Shown: piece after piece, positions 1 to 6,452 of the stretch
Layout: each line of letters starts with the position of its first letter
Numbering within the stretch: the first letter of the stretch is position 1
Translations under genes and position numbers: made by a program
The notes under the pieces: generated by a model
What the model saw: only the letters and a program-made list of their open reading frames with translations
What the model was told of the DNA's origin: nothing
Database searches by the model: none
Assembly (NCBI GenBank): GCA_016717115.1
Contig: JADKGE010000020.1
Location: 1 to 6,488, forward strand
Direction: 5' to 3'
Source: Actinomycetota bacterium
GTDB taxonomy: Bacteria; Actinomycetota; Actinomycetes; S36-B12
Length of the DNA: 6,488 nt

Positions 1-34
1 TCCCCGCCCGCAATTGATCGTTCCGGTGCGACTG

Positions 35-60
35 AGGTCCCTGGTTCTCCAGGGGCCTTT
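35..60 (+). terminator. Probable intrinsic terminator of an upstream gene
   Basis: A 9-bp stem (GGTCCCTGG at 36-44 with CCAGGGGCC at 49-57, one G-U pair) closes a TTCT tetraloop; A35-T58 can extend it. It is followed by TTT at 58-60, then AAAA and a second T run at 66-70. This is the layout of a rho-independent terminator reading left to right. The transcript it would end lies mostly outside the window; a plus-frame TGA at 15-17 or 33-35 could be that gene's stop. It could also act on minus-strand transcripts, but there the downstream T-run is lacking. Confidence 0.5.
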
Positions 61-239
61 AAAATGTTTTTCAGGGGACCGCAGGCTTCCGGACGTTGAG
101 GCCATTGGGCCCCCTCATGCTCGTTCAGCAGGGTGGGGCGATCCGGTAGATCGCAAAATCCTGCTGTCAGCAGCGCCGTGCTCCGCGCGGGAAGCCGGAC
201 CCGTAACGCGCCACGCCGGCCGCCGGAGCGCTCCGACGC

Positions 240-749
240 CTAGTGCCGCCTCGACCAGCGCGGGCTCACCAGCTCTCGCGTCCTGCCCGTGATGCCGCGG
301 TGGAGTGCCGTTCTGCTGCCAAAGCAACGGGTGCCCGCGCGCGCCAGGCCGAACGCCAGCATGTTCCCCGTACGCCCGTCTCGTACGAGCCCGCAGGGAC
401 AAGTGAAATCTCGTGCCAGATGCCGATGTCGCCCGGAGTCGCGGACCGAAGGCGAGGTTGGTCCCGCCAGGCGCCCGGGCGCACCGGCGTCCGCCGCCCA
501 GGCGTACCTCTCGAGAACTCTCGAAGTCGCGCCAGTACTGCGGAGAGGGTGACGCGGCCGAAGAAGTTCTCCCGTATGGAGGCAGCGCGATCGGCTGTGC
601 CATCAGGCTCCGACTGCATCCGCGTCGTCTGACGACCACCGCAGCATGCGCGGAAGGCTGCGCAGGCGGTTCAGCCGGGACCCGATGAAGACACACCACG
701 TCTCCCTCGATGCTGGCCGTGAGCCGAGCGGGAACACCGCGTTCGTCAT
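240..749 (-). pseudogene. Decayed DUF4188-family protein gene
   Basis: Pieces of one protein can be read in successive minus-strand frames. The start ATG (749-747) follows AGGAG at 760-756 with a 6-nt spacer and gives MTNAVFP. A family-like segment FIGSRLNRLRSLPRML lies at 689-642, QYWRDFE at 540-520, GDIGIWHEISLVPAGSYE at 433-380, and NMLAFGLARAGT from 365, in a frame that stays open to a TAG at 242-240. The order and the roughly 170-codon span match DUF4188 proteins (about 150-170 residues), a family of small proteins thought to adopt a monooxygenase-like ferredoxin fold and often sitting beside a TetR regulator. At least four frame changes are needed, so no full product can be made as the sequence stands. 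It is divergent from the TetR relic and shares its operators, so it was probably the repressed target. The family call comes from remembered motif similarity only. Confidence 0.75.
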
Positions 750-770
750 TTCCGTCTCCTTCTGCTTGAA

Positions 771-785
771 CTTGTCGCCGTCAAG
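771..785. promoter_or_regulatory. TetR-type operator, copy 1 (imperfect)
   Basis: Arms CTTGTC and GTCAAG around a 3-nt centre GCC, one mismatch from a perfect palindrome. It shares GAACTTG and GTCAAGAT, at the same spacing, with copy 2 at 798-812. It lies 22 bases upstream of the DUF4188 relic's start codon, just outside that gene's ribosome binding site, where a bound repressor would block its promoter. Confidence 0.5.
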
Positions 786-797
786 ATAGGGGATGAA

Positions 798-812
798 CTT
801 GACGGTGTCAAG
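798..812. promoter_or_regulatory. TetR-type operator, copy 2 (perfect palindrome)
   Basis: A perfect inverted repeat, CTTGAC-GGT-GTCAAG, of the short-spacer type bound by many actinobacterial TetR regulators. It lies 23 bases upstream of the TetR relic's start (836), with that gene's GGAGG at 821-825 between them. The two operator centres are 27 bp apart, and the pair fills the gap between the divergent genes. This fits autoregulation plus control of the divergent partner. That the sites are still conserved while both genes are broken is noteworthy. Confidence 0.6.
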
Positions 813-835
813 ATTGCTTCGGAGGAAATGGGGCC

Positions 836-1472
836 ATGACTCCGAAGCCCCGCACGCTCTCCCTGTTCAGGTGGGCAGAGCTGATGGCGCACCTACCATC
901 ACGGCGACCTGCGAGCGGCGCTGCTTGCCGAGGCGGGCCTCCTGCTCGAGCAGGAAGCGGAGTCGATGCCGTCACGTTCCGGGGGCTGGCGCGCCGCCTG
1001 GGCGTCTCTCACGCGGCCCCGGCTAACCATTTCACTCCCGATCGGGAGGACCCGCTTCTCGAACTGGGCACCCACGGCCACGTCTCTACCCGCCCGAGGC
1101 TGATGCGGTCGCGGCTCGACGAGGGGAGTCGATGAGACTCTGGTTGCCATCGGTAAGGGCTTACCTCGACTTCGCGATGTCCCCAGCCCCAGCAACTCGG
1201 CTGATGTTCGCGGGAGTAGCCGGCATGAACGCCGGCGCGCACCCCGGCATTCGCCCAGGCGGGGAGTCGATCTGCTGCAATGCTCGTCGACCGCGACCGG
1301 CCGTCGACCGCCCACGACCCCGCCCGATGGCGGCTGAAGGCTCGTCTGCACGGCCTGGCCACGCGTGGAACGACGGCGGACTCAGCGGAGCCACCGTCCC
1401 CAGCAGCCAGGCGGCCTCCGTTCGGTCGCGGACAGCATCCTCGCGGACGCCTGTGCCCGGCGTCGCCGCTGA
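836..1472 (+). pseudogene. Decayed TetR/AcrR-family transcriptional regulator
   Basis: The start ATG follows GGAGG (821-825) at a 10-nt spacing. The family signature is then read in changing frames. Helix 1, HHGDLRAALLAEAGLLLEQE, is at 897-956. The helix-turn-helix, VDAVTFRGLARRLGVSHAAP followed by ANHF, is at 962-1033 in another frame. A C-terminal ligand-domain stretch, AYLDFAMSPAPATRLMFAGVAGM, is at 1159-1227 in the third frame. GGLSGATVPSSQ follows, then VADSILADACARRRR with stop TGA at 1470-1472. The 637-base span corresponds to about 212 residues, the usual TetR length, so the gene looks complete in extent but broken by at least four indels. An intact ancestor would bind the two palindromes just upstream and repress itself and the divergent DUF4188 gene. 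Whether the breaks are biological or sequencing errors cannot be settled from the sequence alone. Confidence 0.85.
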
Positions 1473-1535
1473 CCCGGGCGGCATGGCATGACGAAGGACC
1501 GGCCCGAGGATCGGTCGCTTCATTCCCCTTGTTTT

Positions 1536-1657
1536 GAGGGGGTGGCCCACGATGGGAGCAGAAAGTGGCGATGGTTCGGCGTCCCGCAACCGATGCTTGA
1601 TGCCGGGGATCTTCTTGCTTTCTAAGTCCTTCAGCGGCAGTCCCGCTTCACCCCCTC
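1536..1657. repeat. 122-bp segment bounded by a perfect 9-bp inverted repeat
   Basis: GAGGGGGTG at 1536-1544 is the exact reverse complement of CACCCCCTC at 1649-1657, enclosing 104 bases. No convincing protein is readable between the arms on either strand. It could be the ends of a tiny non-autonomous element, part of a structured RNA, or chance in GC-rich sequence. No flanking direct repeat supporting a mobile origin was seen. Confidence 0.3.
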
Positions 1658-1660
1658 GGA

Positions 1661-1688
1661 GGCCGTGAGCCCTTCTCGGCTCCGGGCC
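1661..1688 (-). terminator. Possible ancestral terminator hairpin of the permease operon
   Basis: An inner stem GAGCC/GGCTC (1667-1671 with 1678-1682, 6-nt loop) sits inside an outer GGCC/GGCC pair (1661-1664 with 1685-1688), separated by two mismatches. There is no T-run, as in many actinobacterial hairpin terminators. If the IS481 element and one target copy are removed, this hairpin falls immediately after the stop codon of the minus-strand permease. Its original role there is inferred. Confidence 0.3.
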
Positions 1689-1692
1689 TAGC
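1687..1692. repeat. Left target-site duplication of the IS481-like element (CCTAGC)
   Basis: CCTAGC directly abuts the TGT end of the element; the right-hand copy is TCTAGC at 2780-2785 (5 of 6 identical, CTAGC exact). This fits the NCTAGN six-base duplication known for IS481 of Bordetella pertussis. Confidence 0.7.
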
Positions 1693-2779
1693 TGTTCACC
1701 GGCCACCGGGCGTTGGTGTCAGGGCGGCTGCTTGAAATGAGGTGAGACCTCCGGTTGCGGTGGTGATTGCGACGTCACCCGCCGCCCGAGGCCTCGGTAA
1801 AAATGACCGCTAATGCCCGTTTGACGTTTCACGGCCGTTGCCACACTGCCTGATCGAGCGGGTCCGGCAGGACAAGCGTCCGGTCTCGCCACGTGGCCAG
1901 GAGATGGGAATCTCGCGGCAGCGCCCATCGCTGGGTCGCGGTTCGATGGAGGGCGGACGGGCTGCGCGACCGGTCCAGTCGGGCGAAGTCGTTTCCCGAC
2001 CCGCACGAAGGCGGACGTGGAGGCAGGGTCGTGGCGGCGTCGACGGGAGTTGGGGATGGGCGGGACCGGGTCGCGGCGGTTCAGGCGTGGCCCGCGCGCA
2101 CGGTCTCGAGGATCTGCTGCCCGCCACCACGTCCCCGCCGATCGCGGCCCGGGACCCCGTCACCGCGCGTGATCCGGGCCTCCGAAGCAGCCACGAGCCA
2201 CCGATACGAGCGGGACCAGCCCAGGATCTGGTTTGCCGTGGACGTCGGGAAGTGGGGCGGATCCCTTGATGGGAGGGCGGCTGGCGTGCTCCCGGGCGGG
2301 CCGCGACCGCCACCATCACGACAAGCCGATCAAGATCGGCTTGACTACGCCACGCCGTCGTCGACGACCACTCCGCGTCGCCTACGCCTGAGATCCTCCG
2401 GCTTGAAGGGCTCCACCGCGGCCGGCGTCCGTTGCGCGGCGCGGTGCTTCCGCCTCCCACGGCGCCGCGATCCGCGAGGTCATCAGCGATAACGCGTTCG
2501 CCTACCGGCACTCGAACTGCTCCCAAGGCCGCCCTGGCCACCACTCGGAGCCCGGCAGTTGTTCATCAAACCCACTGCCCTGCGGGAGAACGGGAGCGGA
2601 ACGGTTCAACCGCACCCCTGGGCCAATGGGCCACCGACAGCCTTCACCACGCAACAACACAGCGCGCCAAGCCCACAGCCCCTGGCTCGACCACTACAAC
2701 AATGAAAAAACGCCCACCCGGCATCGGAGGCACCACACCCCTCAGCCGCGTTCCGTCATGAACGCTCTGGCCGGTTACA
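1693..2779 (+). mobile_element. IS481-family insertion sequence, 1087 bp, complete ends, inactive
   Basis: The element starts with TGT and ends with ACA. Its left end (TGTTCACCGGCCACCGGGCGTT, 1693-1714, shown here as one short end) and the reverse complement of its right end (TGTAACCGGCCAGAGCGTT, 2779-2761) share TGT, then ACCGGCCA, then GCGTT, with small gaps. Length and a single transposase reading frame filling most of it fit the IS481 family (about 1 kb). It is bounded by a CTAGC repeat, with NCTAGN target preference as in known IS481 elements. It sits exactly at the stop codon of the convergent permease. The transposase is shattered by frameshifts, so the copy cannot move by itself. The imperfect ends and one mismatch in the target repeat suggest an old insertion. 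Confidence 0.85.
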
Positions 2780-2784
2780 TCTAG
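1803..2784 (+). pseudogene. IS481-family DDE transposase, decayed
   Basis: The start ATG gives MTANARLTFHGRCH, then the frame changes and LIERVRQDKRPVS and QEMGISRQR (N-terminal helix-turn-helix) follow at about 1850-1930. Further on come DRSSR, ARTVSRI, DPVT-VIRASEA, and RYERDQP just before the catalytic core. The DDE triad is recognisable: D in VDVGK (2241-2243, frame 3), D in VVDDHS (GAC 2363-2368, frame 2) and E in AERFNRT (2599-2601, frame 1). SDNAFAYRHSN precedes the last and WLDHYNNE follows it. The C-terminus MNALAGYI ends at TAG 2782-2784, which lies wholly in the target duplication. About 327 codons are spanned, normal for the family. The catalytic residues fall in three different frames, so many indels separate them and no active enzyme can be translated. 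Confidence 0.85.
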
Positions 2785-2785
2785 C
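2780..2785. repeat. Right target-site duplication of the IS481-like element (TCTAGC)
   Basis: TCTAGC follows the terminal ACA of the element. The CTAG core carries the stop codons of two convergent reading frames: TAG of the transposase on plus (2782-2784) and TAG of the permease on minus (2783-2781). Confidence 0.7.
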
Positions 2786-4792
2786 CCCAGATGGCATCGA
2801 GGATGCGCATCCGAACGGCGCGCACCGCGGGGATGAGCGCCGCGATGGCGGCCACGGCGATGAGGATGACGACGTTCGACCGCGTCACCTCCGGCACGAC
2901 ATAGCCGAGCGGCGGAAGGCAGGGCCGCTCAAGAACTGGAACGGTGCGCGACACGGATCAGCACAGAGCACGAAGCGGAACAGCAGGTAGCCGATGACCG
3001 TGCCGGCGAGCGCGGTGACGACTTGAACGGATGCACGGGATGCGGTCGCAATGAGAGCCGACGGATACCGATGAGTCGCTCGTGACCTATCCTGACGCCG
3101 TCGGTTGGCCAGGTCGACGTACGTGATGATGATGACCGTGATCGCCGCGACCACCAACGACATCACCCGCATGATGCGGTCGATGAGCTCGAAGGTGTCG
3201 AGCTGGTCCTGGATTGCTGCGGCGAGCTGCGCCGGGCCCTGGACCTGGACGCGGCTGCGCAGCGATGCGATGCGCTGCTGCACGACTTCGGAGTCGGCGC
3301 CGGGCGCGATCGTGGCGACGACGCGGGTGAACGAGTCGTGGCCGGGCGGCGTGCCGAGGGCGTCGAGCTTTGCGAGGGTCGCGTCTCGGTCGGCCTTGCT
3401 CGGTCCGGTGACGTCGGCCCCGCTTGCCAGGGCTGCCGCCAGGGCCTCGGCGCCGGAGGCGACCTCGTGTGCGCTGCCGTCCACCTGATTGGCCGCCGAT
3501 GCCAGCCTCGCCGCGCCCGTCGCGACACCGGCCGTCCCGTCGGCCAGTTGCGCCGCGGCGGACGCCAGCTCCCGCGTCGCCGCCGAGAGCCGTTCTAGCC
3601 CGTCGGCCAGTGCCGTCGCGGAGGTCGCCGCCCGCGTCACGGCACCCGCCAGCGCGGCGGTCGCCTTCGCCGACGTGCTGGCCGCGGCGGCGGCGTCCTT
3701 CGACAGGGTCGCGTGGCGGACGATGGCGGCGCAGTAGGCCGGGGTCGACGCCGGGCACGACGCCACGAGCTCCGCGGCATCGGTGGCGGCGGCACCTGCC
3801 GCCGCGGCGCTGGCCGAGGCGCTGTCCACCGCGGGCTTCGCCAGCGTCGTTGCTGCCGCCTGGAGTCCCTCGGCAAACGACCGGCCCGCGGCGGCGAGTT
3901 CGGACGCGCTCGACGCGATCGCGGCAGCGCTCGAGGAGAGGCGGGACGCACCGGCGTCCACCGACGACGCGCTGGACGCCAGCGAGTCGGCGCTCGACGC
4001 CAGCGAGCCGATCGCCGTCGACACACCCCGCGCGCCGCCAGCCAGCGCGGCGGACTCCGTCGATGCCGTGCGCAGGGTGGAGGTCAACTGGTCGAGGGCG
4101 TCGAACGTCGTGCGCAGCTGCTCGGACACGTCGGTGGTCGACGCCAGCGAGTCAGCGGCGGTGAGCGTGATGAAGGCGCCGCTGTCGCTGAGCGGGAAGG
4201 TGTTCTGATAGACGCCGCGCACGACGAAGTCAATGGCTCGCCGCGGCCAGGGTGACGTACGGGGTCGCCAGTGTACGGTCTTGAGCGACCGACGCGGTGT
4301 GCTGTCCGCCGCGTCTCCAGGGTCGGCACCGGCGACGCCGATGCCGAGCACGATGCCGTCCTTGTCGTCCGGCTCCAGCCACGCACCCTCGATGAGGTGC
4401 CGCGGCGTGGTGAACACCGCGGCGTATGACGTGGGATCGATGGCGTCGGTGCAATGCGCCACCTGCTCGGTGGCGTGGCCCACCTCGCTGCCGACGTGCA
4501 TGGCCGGGTCGCTTTATCCCCCGGAGGTCGCGCGGACCTGGGCGAGGTACGCCGTCCCGTCGCGGATCACGGCGCCCGACGTCGAGGTGATGCTGAGTCC
4601 GCCGGTCAGCGTCCCGACGACCTGCTGGTTCAGGCCGTCGGTAGCACCCGCGATGAGCGAGGGCAGGAACATCACGCTGATGAAGATCGCGGCCATCATC
4701 GCGACCGACATGGCCGTGACGCCTGCGTTGCCGCGAGCGAGCGAGCGCACGGCGAGGAACACCGCTACCCGGGTGCGCCGAAACGGGCTCAT
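2781..4792 (-). pseudogene. FtsX/MacB-type ABC transporter permease, frameshifted
   Basis: The ATG overlaps the ATPase stop (ATGA, 4792-4789). The N-terminus, MSPFRRTRVAVFLAVRSLAR, leads into a membrane segment around VAMMAAIFISVMFLPSLIAG. An in-frame TAA at 4516-4514 interrupts it; the frame reopens from 4501. Next come a periplasm-facing domain, then an Ala/Ser-rich, probably coiled-coil stretch (about 4120-3422) with two cysteines (3757-3755 and 3733-3731). Then follow the FtsX membrane part: IMRVMSLVVAAITVIIITYV (about 3175-3116), VVTALAGTVIGYLLFRFVL (about 3022-2966), and, in another frame, NVVILIAVAAIAALIPAVRA and the end RMRILDAIWG with stop TAG 2783-2781. Frames change around 4233-4285 (three indels), 3065-3100 and 2917-2965. 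The ancestor would be about 670 residues and would pair with the adjacent ATPase in the cytoplasmic membrane. Substrate is unknown: related systems export lipids or lipoproteins, or transmit force to cell-wall enzymes. Confidence 0.9.
3422..4120 (-). other. Ala/Ser-rich coiled-coil-like extracellular region of the permease
   Basis: About 230 residues, in one open frame, dominated by Ala and Ser with hydrophobic residues at short regular spacing (SLASSADSLASSASS, ELASAAAQLADG, ARLASAANQVDG). This is the pattern of long helical hairpins in YhgE/Pip-type and MmpL-type extracellular domains. Two cysteines nine residues apart near the middle (SCPASTPAYC) sit where the helices would turn and could form a disulfide outside the cell. 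That this reads cleanly for about 1 kb, between indel clusters, shows the gene was under coding constraint until recently. Confidence 0.6.
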
Positions 4793-5502
4793 GGCGCCGC
4801 CCGCTCGTCACTCTCGATCCGCCCGTCGCGCAGAGACACGAGCCGCGTGGCCCAGCGCCGGTCATCAGGGTCGTGCGAGACGAACACGATCGTGACGCCG
4901 AGCTCGCGGTTGAGCCGCGTCAGCGTCTCCATGACCGTTCGCCCGGAGATCGAGTCGAGGTTCGCCGTCGGCTCGTCGGCGAAGATGATCGCCGGCCAGT
5001 TCACCAGCGCACGGGCGATGGCCACCCGCTGCTGCTCCCCGCCGGACAGCTCCTTGGGTCGGTGCGTCATCCGGTCACCGAGGCCGACCTGCCCGAGCAA
5101 CTCGGTCGCGCGGGCGCGGCACGCGGCACGACGCTGCCCCTTCATGAGCGCCGGCAGGTAGACGTTCTCCTGGGCTGTGAGTGCGGGTATGAGGGCATAC
5201 TCCTGGAACACGTAGCCGAGCCGATCCAGCCGTAGCGCCGCGCGCCGGGACTCCGACAGGCCGCTGACTTCGCGGCCCTCGAGCTCGATGTGGCCACTCG
5301 TGGGCCGGTCGATGAGGCCGAGCTGGCGAAGCAGCGTGCTCTTGCCTGAGCCGCTCTTGCCGGTGATGCAGGCCATCTCGCCGGCTTCCACGGACAGCGA
5401 CACGTCGAACAGTGCGGGCACCTCGACCGAGCCGAGCCGGTAGACCTTGCTCACCGAGTCGGCCCGGGCGGCCGGCACCCCGGGACCCGGCTGACTGGTC
5501 AT
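4789..5502 (-). CDS. ABC transporter ATP-binding protein, LolD/MacB type
   Basis: An intact 237-residue ATPase with all motifs in order: Walker A GKSGSGKST (48-56), Q-loop Q100, signature LSGGEQQR (152-159), Walker B AIIFADEP (171-178) with catalytic Glu 177, D-loop NLD (181-183) and switch His 210 in VSHD. The order and spacing, and ADEPTANLDS, are typical of the family that energises FtsX-like permeases (LolD, MacB, FtsE, HrtA). It hydrolyses ATP on the cytoplasmic face to drive the next gene's product, whose ATG overlaps its TGA (ATGA), implying translational coupling. The start is uncertain. ATG 5502 is chosen because the conserved domain begins soon after it. GTG 5511 has GGAGG (5520-5516) only 4 nt upstream, and ATG 5565 would add 21 unconserved residues with no good ribosome site. 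Its permease partner is broken, so its present role is unclear. Confidence 0.95.
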   Translation of the reverse strand: MTSQPGPGVPAARADSVSKVYRLGSVEVPALFDVSLSVEAGEMACITGKSGSGKSTLLRQLGLIDRPTSGHIELEGREVSGLSESRRAALRLDRLGYVFQEYALIPALTAQENVYLPALMKGQRRAACRARATELLGQVGLGDRMTHRPKELSGGEQQRVAIARALVNWPAIIFADEPTANLDSISGRTVMETLTRLNRELGVTIVFVSHDPDDRRWATRLVSLRDGRIESDERAAP

Positions 5503-5515
5503 CGCTGACACGTTG

Positions 5516-5541
5516 CCTCCGTCACTGACTCGACCCTCCTT
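5516..5541 (-). promoter_or_regulatory. Two Shine-Dalgarno sites before the ATPase gene
   Basis: On the minus strand AAGGAGGG (5541-5534) and GGAGG (5520-5516) follow one another. The second lies 4 nt before GTG 5511 and 13 nt before ATG 5502. The first lies 8 nt before a GTG (5525-5523) in another frame that ends after eight codons at TGA 5501-5499, overlapping ATG 5502. This could be a short leader coupled to the ATPase, or simply the remains of an upstream gene's end. Confidence 0.35.
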
Positions 5542-5565
5542 GTTCGCAAGTGCGCTCTGCGCCAT

Positions 5566-5837
5566 AGACCATCACTGCCGCGGTCCAGGGGGTCCGACAT
5601 GCAGATCGTGCCCAGGTCGTCGCGGCACTAACCCTCGTAGCTGGAGTACCCGGGTTCGCCGGCCCTGACCTCCTCCTTCATCGAGGCGTGGTCGCTTTCG
5701 ACGCTGGACAGTGAACGGTGTGGTGACCCCATGACTCGGTATCGCGGGTGGTGTTCGGGACCCTAGGCAGGGAACCGACGCCACTGCTCGATCCCCGTCA
5801 GGATGCCGACTCGTCGCCGCCCAGACGCGCAACCCCT
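5566..5837. other. Intergenic region with no secure gene; possible minus-strand relic
   Basis: One minus-strand frame is open from ATG 5732 to TAG 5630-5628 (34 codons, with MKEEVRAGEPGYSSYEG at its end). It then continues in the same frame through DDLGTICMSDPLDRG to TGA 5501-5499, which overlaps the ATPase ATG at 5502. It looks more protein-like than random sequence, but I do not recognise the family. It could be a small gene with a nonsense mutation, or chance. No ribosome binding site precedes either internal ATG. The promoters of the divergent ATPase and ArsR genes must also lie here or at the operator, but no clear -35/-10 pair was found. Confidence 0.2.
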
Positions 5838-5859
5838 ATTGACAATATTTCTTGTCAAT
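5838..5859. promoter_or_regulatory. Likely ArsR-repressor operator
   Basis: A perfect inverted repeat, arms ATTGACAA (5838-5845) and TTGTCAAT (5852-5859), with a 6-nt AT-rich centre. It is an AT-rich island in GC-rich DNA, ending 14 bases before the regulator's ATG. The left arm contains TTGACA, a -35-like hexamer, so a bound dimer would cover the promoter. Size and symmetry fit a dimeric winged-helix repressor acting on its own two-gene operon. Confidence 0.6.
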
Positions 5860-5873
5860 GGCACGGTGACGCC

Positions 5874-6448
<575 letters not shown>

Positions 6449-6452
<4 letters not shown>

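Noticed and set aside
98..119. A possible hairpin with TGAGG/CCTCA arms, considered as the DUF4188 terminator
   Set aside because: Weak interior pairing, about 120 bases beyond the gene end and no T-run.
2322..2343. A perfect palindrome with 10-bp arms (CAAGCCGATC and GATCGGCTTG, AA centre)
   Set aside because: It lies inside the transposase relic where the codons read K-P-I-K-I-G as expected at that place in the family, so coding explains it; no regulatory context.
1810..2544. A 244-residue minus-strand open frame across the IS element
   Set aside because: It is Arg/Pro/Ser-rich with no recognisable motif and is antisense to the transposase relic; it is a GC-bias shadow.
3424..4164. A 246-residue plus-strand open frame
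   Set aside because: Arg/Pro-rich low-complexity shadow of the Ala/Ser-rich permease domain on the other strand.
4230..4865. A 211-residue minus-strand open frame overlapping the ATPase end and the permease start
   Set aside because: Mostly a shadow; only a short stretch near its end (YVTLAAASH) is true permease sequence, reached by frameshift.
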